Below are positions 7,143-13,677 of a stretch of DNA of 18,910 nucleotides, one piece after another (within the stretch, counting starts at the first letter, position 1; every line of letters begins with the position of its first letter). Under the pieces are notes generated by a model. The model ran no database searches. It saw nothing but the letters and a program-made list of their open reading frames with translations, and was not told the origin of the DNA. This DNA is from Chloroflexi bacterium UBA4733 (GTDB taxonomy: Bacteria; Chloroflexota; UBA4733). The stretch covers positions 10,178 through 29,087 of the forward strand of contig DHIZ01000004.1 of NCBI GenBank assembly GCA_002404055.1, given 5' to 3'. Both the position numbers and the translations under genes were made by a program.

Positions 7143-7470
7143 CCCTGTCCTCCGCTCCTACACCATCTCTGCCTGTTCTGACGACGCGCATGCTCTAGCC
7201 AGGATACCAGCGGACTGGCGCCCACGGCTTCGGCGCGCCTCTGTCGTTCCGGCATTGAAATTGCGCCCGCCTGTTTACACTGGCTTCGTTCAGGGAGGGT
7301 ATGTCCTGCTCGCCGCCGTTGCAGTCGGGAACGAGTCTCCAGCGAAAGTGTCTACAATATGTTCCTGGCGGTGAATCTGCCGGGGAGGGCGTGACCGAGG
7401 CCAGGACGGTCGCCTGTTCGGCGTGCCACAGGCGGTACCGCGGCTGCGGTGACTGCGACGAAAGGGTGAT
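7143..7470. other. Divergent intergenic region between the smpB operon and the response regulator
   Basis: About 330 bases without a supported gene. On the minus strand an extended -10 (TGGTATCCT; TATCCT at 7201-7206) may drive the 234-aa/smpB/cas6 operon, but its -35 is poor. On the plus strand TACAAT at 7353-7358 is a possible -10 for the response regulator, also without a good -35. A separate TTGAAA (7255-7260) and TACACT (7276-7281) pair has a 15-base spacer, which is short. A Cys-rich reading frame through 7391-7501 is discussed among the rejected items. Confidence 0.4.
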
Positions 7471-7836
7471 ATGGCAACGTCTCGACCGGTTCTGGTGGTA
7501 GACGATGATGAAAGCATCCGAGAGTTTGTCAGCGTTGCGTTGGTCGACGAAGGATACTCCGTCGTCACGGCCGGTGATGGCGCCCAGGCGCTGGAAAGCA
7601 TCCAGCGCGAACGGCCCGGCGTGATTCTGCTCGATATGCGGATGCCGGTGATGGATGGCTGGGAGTTCTCACGCGCCTATCACGCGACGCCCGCCCCCCA
7701 CGCCCCCATCATCGTCGTGACTGCCGCGCGCGACGCCGCCGAGCGCGCCTCGCAGATCCAGGCCGAGGGGTATCTGGCGAAGCCGTTCGACCTGGAGGAG
7801 CTATTGATTCTGGTCAGCCGCTTCGCTGAGTGCTGA
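7471..7836 (+). CDS. Single-domain (CheY-like) response regulator
   Basis: The 121-residue protein is a receiver domain and nothing more. The acidic pocket is Asp11-Asp12-Asp13 ('LVVDDDESI'), the phospho-acceptor is Asp55 ('ILLDMRMPVMDGWEF'), the switch residue is Thr84 ('IIVVTAARD') and the conserved lysine is Lys104 ('YLAKPFDLEEL'). All positions needed for phosphorylation are therefore present. With no output domain it must act through protein contacts, as CheY or Spo0F do. No histidine kinase lies within the window, so its partner is unknown. AAGGG five bases upstream of ATG supports the start. It converges with the MEMO gene, with 26 bases between the stops. Confidence 0.95.
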   Translation: MATSRPVLVVDDDESIREFVSVALVDEGYSVVTAGDGAQALESIQRERPGVILLDMRMPVMDGWEFSRAYHATPAPHAPIIVVTAARDAAERASQIQAEGYLAKPFDLEELLILVSRFAEC

Positions 7837-7862
7837 CTATTTCGGCGCGACACTACCTGCTG

Positions 7863-8840
7863 CTACGCCAGCAGCACGCCCGCCACCGATACCAGTGACC
7901 CGAAGGTGGCGTCGGCCGGGTACTGGCGGTAGCTGGTCACGTTGCCACGCGCGCCTGCCAGGTAACGCAGCGCCAGGTACACGGGCGGCAGGCCGCAGAT
8001 ACGGCGCGCGTCGTGGTCGGCTTGCAGTGGCTGCAAGAACGCTGTTGGGTCGCCGGTACACAGAGCGTCGAGCAGCACCTTGTCGTCAGCAGCGATGCGC
8101 CGCCTGGCCGATTCATTCAGCGGCACACGGTCGCCGAAAGCCGGGCCCATGTGGGCGAGGTCCGCAGCGGCGACCACCAGCACGCGCCTTCCCTGTGTGA
8201 CGTCCTGCAGGGCGTTGATCGCCTGGCGAAACGGTGCGAAGCGGGCAGCATCGTCCGCGCCCTGGGTAAAGGGGTGGAAGGAGCCGGTAAGGATCGGCGC
8301 CACCGGCGTGGTGCGGCCTGCCAGCAGATATTGTAGCCAGACAACTGCCAGTTCGATGGAGTGCTCGTCGCGATGGTGCAACTCCTCGGCAAAGGCGGCC
8401 TCCTCGCCCAGCGCGTCCACGAGGGCGTCCAGCACCGCTGTATCGTTGGGAACAATCCCCAGGGGTGTGGCGTAGCGCTGGTAGGTCGGCGTGATACTGC
8501 CGGCGCTGCCACGGTGATCGGTACCGAAGACAATGATCAGGTCAGCCTCCTGCACTGCTGTCGCCGCAGGCAACCAGACATCGGCATAAATCTCTGCGCC
8601 CCGGCCGTAGTCGATATGCGGGCACACGACGCCCTTGAGCGGACCGGCGACCGTCGGCTCCGGGAGGCGCTGCAGCGCATCCGTCAGCCAGCCATCCAGT
8701 TGGGCAGCGAGGGCTTCCCGCTCTGCCGGGTAAACCCGGCCGGCGAGCGCGGGCGGGCGAAAGGGCGCCGCCCGGTACGCCGCCAGGGCTGCATGATAGG
8801 CGGCGGCTGATCGCGGGCTATGCCGTAGAGTGTATGACAC
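7863..8840 (-). CDS. MEMO1-family protein (AmmeMemoRadiSam system protein B type)
   Basis: The 325-residue protein matches the MEMO family: 'RPPALAGRVYP' (28-38), 'VVCPHIDYGRG' (71-81), 'IVFGTDHRG' (103-111), 'RDEHSIE' (157-163), 'AADLAHMG' (225-232) and 'RRICGLPP' (279-286). His75, His109 and Cys282 align with the metal ligands described for human MEMO1 (His49, His81, Cys244), so a metal site is plausible. The fold resembles extradiol dioxygenases and LigB; the bacterial reaction is not settled. In many prokaryotes it is encoded with an AMMECR1-like protein and a radical SAM enzyme; neither is in this window. The start is GTG 8840 with AAGGG eight bases upstream. It carries an N-terminal extension of about 27 residues before the usual beginning. 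Confidence 0.9.
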   Translation of the reverse strand: MSYTLRHSPRSAAAYHAALAAYRAAPFRPPALAGRVYPAEREALAAQLDGWLTDALQRLPEPTVAGPLKGVVCPHIDYGRGAEIYADVWLPAATAVQEADLIIVFGTDHRGSAGSITPTYQRYATPLGIVPNDTAVLDALVDALGEEAAFAEELHHRDEHSIELAVVWLQYLLAGRTTPVAPILTGSFHPFTQGADDAARFAPFRQAINALQDVTQGRRVLVVAAADLAHMGPAFGDRVPLNESARRRIAADDKVLLDALCTGDPTAFLQPLQADHDARRICGLPPVYLALRYLAGARGNVTSYRQYPADATFGSLVSVAGVLLA

Positions 8841-8969
8841 GTTGCTGCCCTTCGTTTGTCTGGCCGTCGCACCAACGGGAACTTTTGGCTCGCCGCGACC
8901 GTTTCGTCAGTAACGGCCAGCGTCGGATGCGCCGGCCAGCCGCGCGGCTCCGGTGCATAGTAGAACATT

Positions 8970-8974
8970 GGAGG
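8970..8974 (+). promoter_or_regulatory. Ribosome binding site that fixes the SIMPL protein start
   Basis: GGAGG six bases before ATG 8981. It places the start directly ahead of a signal peptide and rules out an upstream in-frame ATG at 8834, which lies inside the divergent MEMO gene. Confidence 0.65.
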
Positions 8975-8980
8975 ATAACG

Positions 8981-9751
8981 ATGCGCTTCAGGAATTCTCT
9001 GCTTATTCCCGTGGTGGGTGTAGCGGTCCTGCTTGGCGGTGTAGCAGCGCGAAGCGGCATGGGTGCACCGCTCGTGCCGGTAGCGGCGGCCCAGAGTGTC
9101 ACGCCGGGAACGGCCACCAATCCGTTTGCCGGTATCGTGGTGTCCGGCAGCGGCACGGTCACAGCAGCGCCGGATGTTGCCTACGTATCTGCCGGTGTGA
9201 CCACGCAGGCGGCGACGGCCAGGCAGGCGTCAGACGCCAACAGCACGACGATGACGGCCGTTATCGCCGCCATCAAGGCGGCGGGAGTCGCCGACAAGGA
9301 CGTCCAGACCACCAACTTTTCGATCAGCCCGGTCTATTCGCAGGTGCGCAGCGACACCGGGAGCTCCACGATCACCGGCTATCGCGTCGATAACTCGGTA
9401 AGGGTGACGGTCAACGTCGTCGGTGATGCCGCCAAGGTGTTGGATGCGGTGGTGGGGGCCGGCGCCAACAGCAATGTCAACATCAGCTTTGGCATCAAGG
9501 ATACGACTGCCCTGCAGGAGCAAGCCCTGGCAGCGGCGGTCCAACAGGCGGCCGGCAAAGCAGGCGCCATTGCCCAGGCGACCGGGGTGAAGCTGGCAGG
9601 CGCGTACAGCGTGACCGAGCAGAGTAGCGGCGGTCCGGTGACGTCCGGCCCGCAGCCGCAGGCCGCTGCCGCCAGCGTGGCAGTGCCGATCCAGCAGGGG
9701 CAACTGAGCGTGCGGGCGACGGTGCAAGTCACGTATGCGTACTCCCGGTAG
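8981..9751 (+). CDS. Secreted SIMPL-domain (DUF541) protein
   Basis: The 256-residue protein opens with a signal peptide (residues 1 to about 37, hydrophobic core 'IPVVGVAVLLGGVA', likely cleaved near 'VAAA-QS'). The SIMPL/DUF541 domain then fills the rest: 'VSGSGTVTAAPDVAYVSAGV' (about 50-69), 'KDVQTTNFSISPVYS' (about 107-121), 'ITGYRVDNSVRVTV', 'VNISFGIKDTTALQEQAL', and a closing beta strand 'LSVRATVQVTYAY'. The family includes E. coli YggE and Brucella BP26. It is periplasmic or secreted and forms oligomeric rings in BP26; its role is linked to stress tolerance and outer-surface assembly but is not well defined. It is divergent from the MEMO gene with 140 bases between the starts. The region shows no strong promoter, apart from a weak TGCATAGTA just ahead of the ribosome site. 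Confidence 0.93.
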   Translation: MRFRNSLLIPVVGVAVLLGGVAARSGMGAPLVPVAAAQSVTPGTATNPFAGIVVSGSGTVTAAPDVAYVSAGVTTQAATARQASDANSTTMTAVIAAIKAAGVADKDVQTTNFSISPVYSQVRSDTGSSTITGYRVDNSVRVTVNVVGDAAKVLDAVVGAGANSNVNISFGIKDTTALQEQALAAAVQQAAGKAGAIAQATGVKLAGAYSVTEQSSGGPVTSGPQPQAAAASVAVPIQQGQLSVRATVQVTYAYSR

Positions 9752-9773
9752 CCGCGACTGTGCCAGGGTTCCT

Positions 9774-9980
9774 TCAGGGTAAAGGACTGCTGACGATGAT
9801 GCCTGGATGATCGGAGAGTTGGCGTATTCGCAACCGCGCCGGCCAGCGCGGGAGAGACTGGATGCCACGATGGCCATACGCTTCGTTAATGAGGCGAATC
9901 ACGTCTCTGAATAACTGTCGCTCCCGGGGCGAAAGGTGCCCGTAGTCGGCCTCAAAGCTGGCATCAATCTCGTACTTCAG
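9774..9980 (-). pseudogene. RelE/ParE-like toxin, 3'-truncated and without a normal start codon
   Basis: Directly after the antitoxin stop, and in the same frame, the minus strand encodes 68 residues beginning LKYEIDASFEADYGHL and continuing 'PRERQLFRDVIRLIN' and 'WPARLRIRQLSDHPGI'. This follows the order of RelE-like toxins found in Chloroflexota and Actinobacteria ('SF.aDl..L....r..F...v', then 'WPa.Lrvk...gapGv'). The family normally continues with 'yElTWSf..DGRATFE' and a final basic strand; here the frame leaves the family after 'HPGI' and stops eight residues later. No remnant of the missing part was found in the other frames. No ATG, GTG or TTG occurs before codon 27, so translation would have to start at CTG 9980 or by readthrough of the preceding TAA. 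It is probably inactive. Confidence 0.55.
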
Positions 9981-10280
9981 TTACCGCTCCCTCTCGAGAT
10001 AGGCCAGCAGCGACTCGGCATCATCAAAATATGTGAGACGGCCGGCAGCTATGTCCTCGTCGGCCTCACGTTCCCTCTGCTGCCACTCCGGCGTCCAGAA
10101 CCATGCCTGCGCGGGTTCTGTCCCCTGTGCGGCGATGGGACGAATAGTAACCGTGAGGTGCTCGCTTACCAGCGCGCGCAGGCGACGAGTCTCCGCTACT
10201 AACATCCGGGCGCTCTCGGGATCAAGAGTGTTGCCGGCTTCAAGCAACGCTTGAAGCCTGGATAGGTCTGCATCGCTCAT
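9981..10280 (-). CDS. Antitoxin-like protein paired with the RelE-like remnant
   Basis: The 99-residue protein starts at ATG 10280, seven bases after AAGGAG; the frame is open further upstream but that sequence looks non-coding. The N-terminal part is helical ('LSRLQALLEAGNTLDPESARMLVAETRRLRALV'). The C-terminal part 'WTPEWQQREREADEDIAAG' followed by 'FDDAESLLAYL' resembles the toxin-binding tails of small antitoxins found next to RelE-like toxins in Chloroflexota. It would act as a cytoplasmic antitoxin and perhaps an autorepressor, but a DNA-binding motif is not obvious. It has outlived a partner that now looks truncated, which is common when an antitoxin is harmless or still protects against a related toxin. 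The family assignment rests on pattern memory, not on a search. Confidence 0.65.
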   Translation of the reverse strand: MSDADLSRLQALLEAGNTLDPESARMLVAETRRLRALVSEHLTVTIRPIAAQGTEPAQAWFWTPEWQQREREADEDIAAGRLTYFDDAESLLAYLERER

Positions 10281-10462
10281 AGCATCGCTCCTTCGTTCCC
10301 CAACGTGCTCGCCGCCCTGTTCCTGCGGGACCACCGGGGAAGGTTGCCCGTGGCGCCAACTGTGGGTACATACAATCGTAACTGACCGATGCCGATGCCA
10401 GGCGGCGTCAGCGAGTTTCCGGCGCGCAGGTACCCGATCACAATGCTTGGCTGTGATGAGGT
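10281..10462. other. Intergenic stretch between antitoxin and Uma2 remnant
   Basis: About 180 bases with no supported gene. Both neighbours read on the minus strand, so the antitoxin promoter should lie here, but I found no well-spaced -35/-10 pair. Confidence 0.4.
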
Positions 10463-10735
10463 TCAGGCGAACAGGCTGGCGACGGGGTAGCGAAACCCCG
10501 GTACCACGTCCTCTCCGTTGAGCGTGTCGTCGAGGGAAAGTGTCGTCGATGCGGTGTCGCCCGGATGCCAGATATCGACCGTTTGGTGGCGCGGCCAGAT
10601 CACCCACACCAGCCGTGTACCGAAGCGGAGATAGCGGCGGGCCTTCTCGTCCAGGCCCGGCTGATATTGGTACTCCGACGCGACTTCTACGGCGAGGTCA
10701 GGGGCGAGTTGTAGGGCCTTGCGGTACTCGGGAGA
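10463..10735 (-). pseudogene. Uma2-family nuclease, C-terminal half only
   Basis: The minus strand encodes about 90 residues of the Uma2 (DUF820, PD-(D/E)XK-like) fold: 'SPEYRKALQLAPDLAVEVAS', then 'LDEKARRYLRFGTRLVWVIWP' and the end 'DVVPGFRYPVASLF'. These match the second half of a family that is usually 180-200 residues. The Asp of 'APDL', the Glu of 'AVEV' and the Lys of 'DEKARRY' remain, but the N-terminal half is absent. Upstream codons in this frame belong to a different gene read out of frame, so the copy has been cut at about 10735-10745 and has no start of its own. Uma2 genes are abundant, mobile-behaving and of uncertain role in Chloroflexota and cyanobacteria. It is presumably inactive. 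Confidence 0.75.
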
Positions 10736-10742
10736 GTGACGC

Positions 10743-11243
10743 GGTTGGGATATGCGCCTGGGCGAGAGGCCTCCAAACATCTCCAGCGGCCACGCCGAGG
10801 TGCAGATGGGGGGCAACGATTGATCCCCTCCCGAGCGGGTCCCAGTGGAAGGCAATGACCTCTCGTCCGGACTGGTCCGTCAGTGTGTACTCATAGCTCG
10901 CGACGCGAACGCCCCAGTTGTGTCTGGAACTCACTTCGTTCCAGAGCCGGTAGCGCACGACGACGACCAAGCCAAGCGGGGAACCACGACCGATGGGAAC
11001 AAAGCGGCCACCATTGATGTCCGCTCGGTATGGGAGGTCAATGGGCCGATAGCCCTCAACATTCAGCCGGGCTCGGACAAGGCAGCCAATCGCCTGTTGA
11101 TAGGCAGTGGCAAACGCGTCCACGGCGTCTTTCGGCGTCCTAGCGACCAATTGGACGAAGCATGGCCACGCGCGAGACCTCGAGGCGTTCCGGGTCGTGG
11201 TCAAATTCCCCCGAGTCGTAGGCTCTGATGAATTCCTGTCCAC
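10743..11243 (-). pseudogene. Uncharacterised protein, C-terminus lost at the Uma2 junction
   Basis: The frame is open from ATG 11243 to a stop at 10698, but only 'FVQLVARTPKDAVDAFATAY' through 'PHLHLGVAAGDVWRPLAQAHIPT' (11159 to about 10743) looks like a coherent protein. It contains 'YRPIDLPYRADINGGRFVP', 'LVVVVRYRLWNEV', 'VASYEYTL' and 'REVIAFHWDPLGRGS'. I believe this is an unnamed family common in Chloroflexota, but I cannot name a function. After 'HIPT' the frame runs through the Uma2 remnant out of phase for 14 residues and stops, so the natural C-terminus is missing. The first 28 residues also look unlike the rest; the true start may be TTG near 11201 or may be lost. It overlaps the 77-aa gene by tens of bases, consistent with an old two-gene operon. 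Confidence 0.6.
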
Positions 11244-11373
11244 TCATCTGCACGTAATACTGCGCGGCTGAATCGAAACTCGACCATGCTTCCTCGGCAG
11301 TCATGAAGTGAACAGAGACGTCTTCGTCCGCGCCAGTGCAATCCTCGACCCCAATCCTTCGGTCGGCGCTCAT
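11140..11373 (-). CDS. Small acidic protein of unknown function
   Basis: The 77-residue protein starts at ATG 11373, nine bases after GAGGG; ATG 11382 directly abuts that site and is less likely. The sequence 'MTAEEAWSSFDSAAQYYVQM' then 'SGQEFIRAYDSGEFDHDPE' and 'RVAMLRPIGR' matches a pattern I associate with short 'hypothetical proteins' from Chloroflexota and Actinobacteria ('MSGEEFLRRWDAGEFDDDPD...RVAMLLP'). Such genes usually lie just ahead of a second small gene, as here, where the partner starts inside its 3' end. It is acidic, soluble and lacks catalytic signatures. An antitoxin-like or chaperone-like role has been easy to imagine for such pairs, but nothing in the sequence proves it. 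Confidence 0.65.
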   Translation of the reverse strand: MSADRRIGVEDCTGADEDVSVHFMTAEEAWSSFDSAAQYYVQMSGQEFIRAYDSGEFDHDPERLEVSRVAMLRPIGR

Positions 11374-11385
11374 CGCTAGCATCCC

Positions 11386-11463
11386 TCACAGCTGGTCGGT
11401 ACCGCTTCTGCACACGTTGACGAGCGCGCTACTCTCGAGCGCGCTACTCTCAAGATAGAGCAT
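11386..11463 (-). pseudogene. VapC-type PIN toxin, N-terminal stub with duplicated residues
   Basis: The start ATG 11463 overlaps the end of the Phd gene by 14 bases, the usual layout for vapBC-like pairs. It encodes MLYLESSALESSALV and stops after 25 residues. A PIN toxin of this type normally opens 'MLYLDSSALVKLY', where the acidic residue after 'LYL' is the first metal-binding Asp; here it is Glu. The segment ESSAL is doubled by a perfect 15-bp tandem repeat, and after 'LV' the family sequence is gone. The remaining 110 or so residues of a PIN domain are not found downstream. The toxin is therefore dead while its antitoxin remains. Confidence 0.6.
11422..11451 (-). repeat. Perfect 15-bp tandem duplication
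   Basis: On the minus strand GAGAGTAGCGCGCTC occurs twice head to tail (11437-11451 and 11422-11436). It is a multiple of three and keeps the frame of the VapC stub, doubling the residues ESSAL. The first copy covers the last bases of the Phd gene's stop codon. Confidence 0.9.
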
Positions 11464-11737
11464 CGCCACGATCACCACGTTGGTCGAGCAGGATGTTTGC
11501 TACGGGAGGTCCAGGTGCGATAGCCACAGCTTCGAGGGGTTCTAAGGGTTGCCCCCCCCAGGTTGCTCGCCCTGACTCAAGGAGACGGCGTACTTCCGGC
11601 GGCGCAACGGGCTGCACAGGCCCGATTTTGGCCATCGGCTGCCCGGCTTTCGTCACAACCACAACCTCACCTGCTTCCACGTCGGCAAGCACCTGGCTCA
11701 GGTGCTCCCGCAACGTTCTCACCCCTACGTGCCGCAC
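11450..11737 (-). CDS. Phd/YefM-family antitoxin
   Basis: The 95-residue protein has a typical Phd/YefM N-terminal domain: 'VGVRTLREHLSQVLADVEAGE' followed by 'VVVVTKAGQPMAKIGPV'. This domain binds operator DNA as a dimer, and the disordered C-terminal part ('PLEPLEAVAIAPGPPVANILLDQRGDR') neutralises a PIN or RelE toxin. I start at GTG 11737 with TTGGAG six bases before it; TTG 11749 would extend it by four residues but has no ribosome site. Its toxin is reduced to the stub that begins inside its last codons. The gene is divergent from the XPB operon across about 140 bases, so its repressor activity, if retained, would act close to that operon's promoter. Confidence 0.9.
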   Translation of the reverse strand: MRHVGVRTLREHLSQVLADVEAGEVVVVTKAGQPMAKIGPVQPVAPPEVRRLLESGRATWGGQPLEPLEAVAIAPGPPVANILLDQRGDRGDALS

Positions 11738-11743
11738 ATCGAA

Positions 11744-11749
11744 CTCCAA
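11744..11749 (-). promoter_or_regulatory. Ribosome binding site that fixes the Phd start
   Basis: TTGGAG on the minus strand lies six bases before GTG 11737; the TTG within it is the competing start and lacks any upstream site. Confidence 0.5.
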
Positions 11750-11878
11750 TTTGTGTGTACGCCGATGATACCACGGGACCGGATACTACTTGCTCTTATG
11801 GGGTAAGTCCTACCAGCGCGCCGGTGGCGCTTCCTGCCACTTGCCCTCCGTTCCAATTCCGGGCATGATAGAGGCGCT

Positions 11879-13675
11879 ATGTATGATCCAAACAACCCGC
11901 TCATCGTCCAGAGTGACAAAACTGTGCTGCTGGAGGTCAATAACCCGCGCTATGAAGAGGCGCGGGATGCCCTGGCGCGCTTCGCGGAGTTGGAGAAGAG
12001 CCCGGAACATATCCACACCTACCGCATCACACCGCTGTCGCTCTGGAACGCCGCGGCGGCCGGCATGGACGCGCCGGCCATCGTGGAGGCGCTGGAACGG
12101 TTCGGCAAGTACGATCTGACCGGCAACGTGCGGGCGGACATCGCCGACTACGTCTCCCGCTATGGCCGGGTCAAGCTGATCAAGGTCGAGGACGAGTTGC
12201 GGCTGGTCTCCGACGACGCAGCGCTGCTCATGGAGATCGTCCACCACAAGCGCCTGGCGCCGCTGCTCAAAGGGCGCTATCTCGACGGCAGTCTGATCAT
12301 CGATCCGGCGCAGCGCGGGCCGGTGAAGCAGGCGCTGGTGCAGTTCGGCTACCCGGCGGAAGACCTGGCCGGCTACGTCAGTGGCGCGCCGCTGGAAATC
12401 GTCCTGCGCAAGCACGGCTTCTACACGGAATTGCCCTTCGCCTTGCGCCACTACCAGCAGGAGGCGGCCGACATCTTCTACGCCGCAGGCTCGGCGCGCG
12501 GCGGCAGCGGTGTGATCGTGCTACCGTGTGGCGCCGGCAAGACGATGGTTGGCCTGGGCATCATGGCCGAGTTGCAGTGTCACACGCTGATTCTCACGCT
12601 GTCGATCGTGGCCGCGCGCCAGTGGATGCGGGAGATCGTCGACAAGACCGGGGTGCCGGAGGACCAGATCGGCGAGTACAGCGGCGAACGCAAAGAGATC
12701 AGGCCGATCACCGTCACCACCTACCAGGTGCTCACCTACCGTCCCAACCGGCGGGCCGAATTCCCCCACTTCGCGCTGTTCAATGAGCACGATTGGGGAC
12801 TAATCATCTACGACGAGGTCCACCTCCTGCCGGCGCCGGTCTTTCGTGTCACCGCCGACATCCAGGCCCGCCGTCGCCTGGGGCTGACCGCCACCCTGGT
12901 GCGCGAAGATGGCCACGAGACCGACGTGTTCTCCCTGATCGGCCCCAAAAAGTACGACGTGCCCTGGAAAGACCTGGAGCGGCAGGGCTGGATCGCCACC
13001 GCCGAGTGCCACGAGGTGCGGCTCAAACTCGTGGAAGAGTTGCGGCTGGAGTACGCCATCGCCGAGGAACGCGAGAAGTACCGCATCGCCGCCGAGAACC
13101 CGGCCAAACTGCCGGCGCTTGATCAGGTGCTGGCGAAGCACCGTGACGATCAGGTGCTGGTGATTGGCCAGTACCTCGACCAGTTGGACAAGGTGGCGGC
13201 GCGCTTGCAGGCGCCCTTGATCACCGGCAAAACGCCCACGCTGGAGCGGGAGAAGCTCTACGACGCCTTCCGAACCGGCAAGATTGGCCTGCTCATCGTC
13301 TCCAAAGTGGCGAACTTCGCCATCGATCTGCCCGATGCCAATGTCGCCATCCAACTGTCGGGCACCTTCGGCTCGCGGCAGGAAGAGGCGCAGCGGCTGG
13401 GCCGCATCCTGCGCCCGAAAACGGATGGACTGCTGGCCCACTTCTACTCCCTGGTGACGCGCGACACGCGCGATCAGGACTTTGCGGCGAATCGCCAGAT
13501 GTTCCTCACCGAGCAGGGCTACCGCTACGAGATCCTGTACGAGGATGAGTTGCCCGCCTATGTGCCAACGCGACGCATTGCCCAGGCGCCGGACGAACCG
13601 GAGAGCGAAGCGGCATCGCCGGAGGGTCAGCTCGGCAAGCTGCTGGCCTTCCCGACGCGCCGCGTGGCCGGCTAG
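11879..13675 (+). CDS. XPB/Rad25-like superfamily 2 DNA helicase
   Basis: This 598-residue protein is a bacterial XPB helicase, an ATP-driven 3'-5' DNA translocase/unwinding enzyme. Residues about 8-105 form the XPB/Ssl2 N-terminal domain ('LARFAELEKSPEH', 'YRITPLSLWNAAAAGM', PF13625 type), followed by a damage-recognition-like segment to about 185. The motor has a Q-like 'LRHYQQEA' (189-196), Walker A CGAGKT (217-222, Lys221), the DEVH box (312-315), LTATLVRED (336-344) that includes the XPB RED motif, and the arginine finger motif QRLGRILRP (505-513). Archaeal and eukaryotic XPB act in nucleotide excision repair and transcription; mycobacterial Rv0861c is the best-known bacterial relative. 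GAGG lies five bases before ATG. Its TAG stop overlaps the next GTG start by one base. The acidic C-terminal tail is not part of the motor. Confidence 0.95.
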   Translation: MYDPNNPLIVQSDKTVLLEVNNPRYEEARDALARFAELEKSPEHIHTYRITPLSLWNAAAAGMDAPAIVEALERFGKYDLTGNVRADIADYVSRYGRVKLIKVEDELRLVSDDAALLMEIVHHKRLAPLLKGRYLDGSLIIDPAQRGPVKQALVQFGYPAEDLAGYVSGAPLEIVLRKHGFYTELPFALRHYQQEAADIFYAAGSARGGSGVIVLPCGAGKTMVGLGIMAELQCHTLILTLSIVAARQWMREIVDKTGVPEDQIGEYSGERKEIRPITVTTYQVLTYRPNRRAEFPHFALFNEHDWGLIIYDEVHLLPAPVFRVTADIQARRRLGLTATLVREDGHETDVFSLIGPKKYDVPWKDLERQGWIATAECHEVRLKLVEELRLEYAIAEEREKYRIAAENPAKLPALDQVLAKHRDDQVLVIGQYLDQLDKVAARLQAPLITGKTPTLEREKLYDAFRTGKIGLLIVSKVANFAIDLPDANVAIQLSGTFGSRQEEAQRLGRILRPKTDGLLAHFYSLVTRDTRDQDFAANRQMFLTEQGYRYEILYEDELPAYVPTRRIAQAPDEPESEAASPEGQLGKLLAFPTRRVAG

Positions 13676-13677
13676 TG
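13673..13677 (+). promoter_or_regulatory. TAGTG stop-start overlap (translational coupling)
   Basis: The XPB stop TAG and the GTG start of the SWIM/SAP gene share one G, so terminating ribosomes can reinitiate. The same TAGTG arrangement couples smpB to cas6 at 5950-5954 on the other strand. Confidence 0.75.

Noticed and set aside
7391..7501. Cys-rich reading frame with CSACH and CGDC, like a zinc ribbon or haem site
   Set aside because: The GTG and ATG starts have ribosome-like sequence only one to three bases away, the frame overlaps the response regulator start by 31 bases, and it ends in a poor 'RFWW' that is the regulator's own coding sequence read in another frame.
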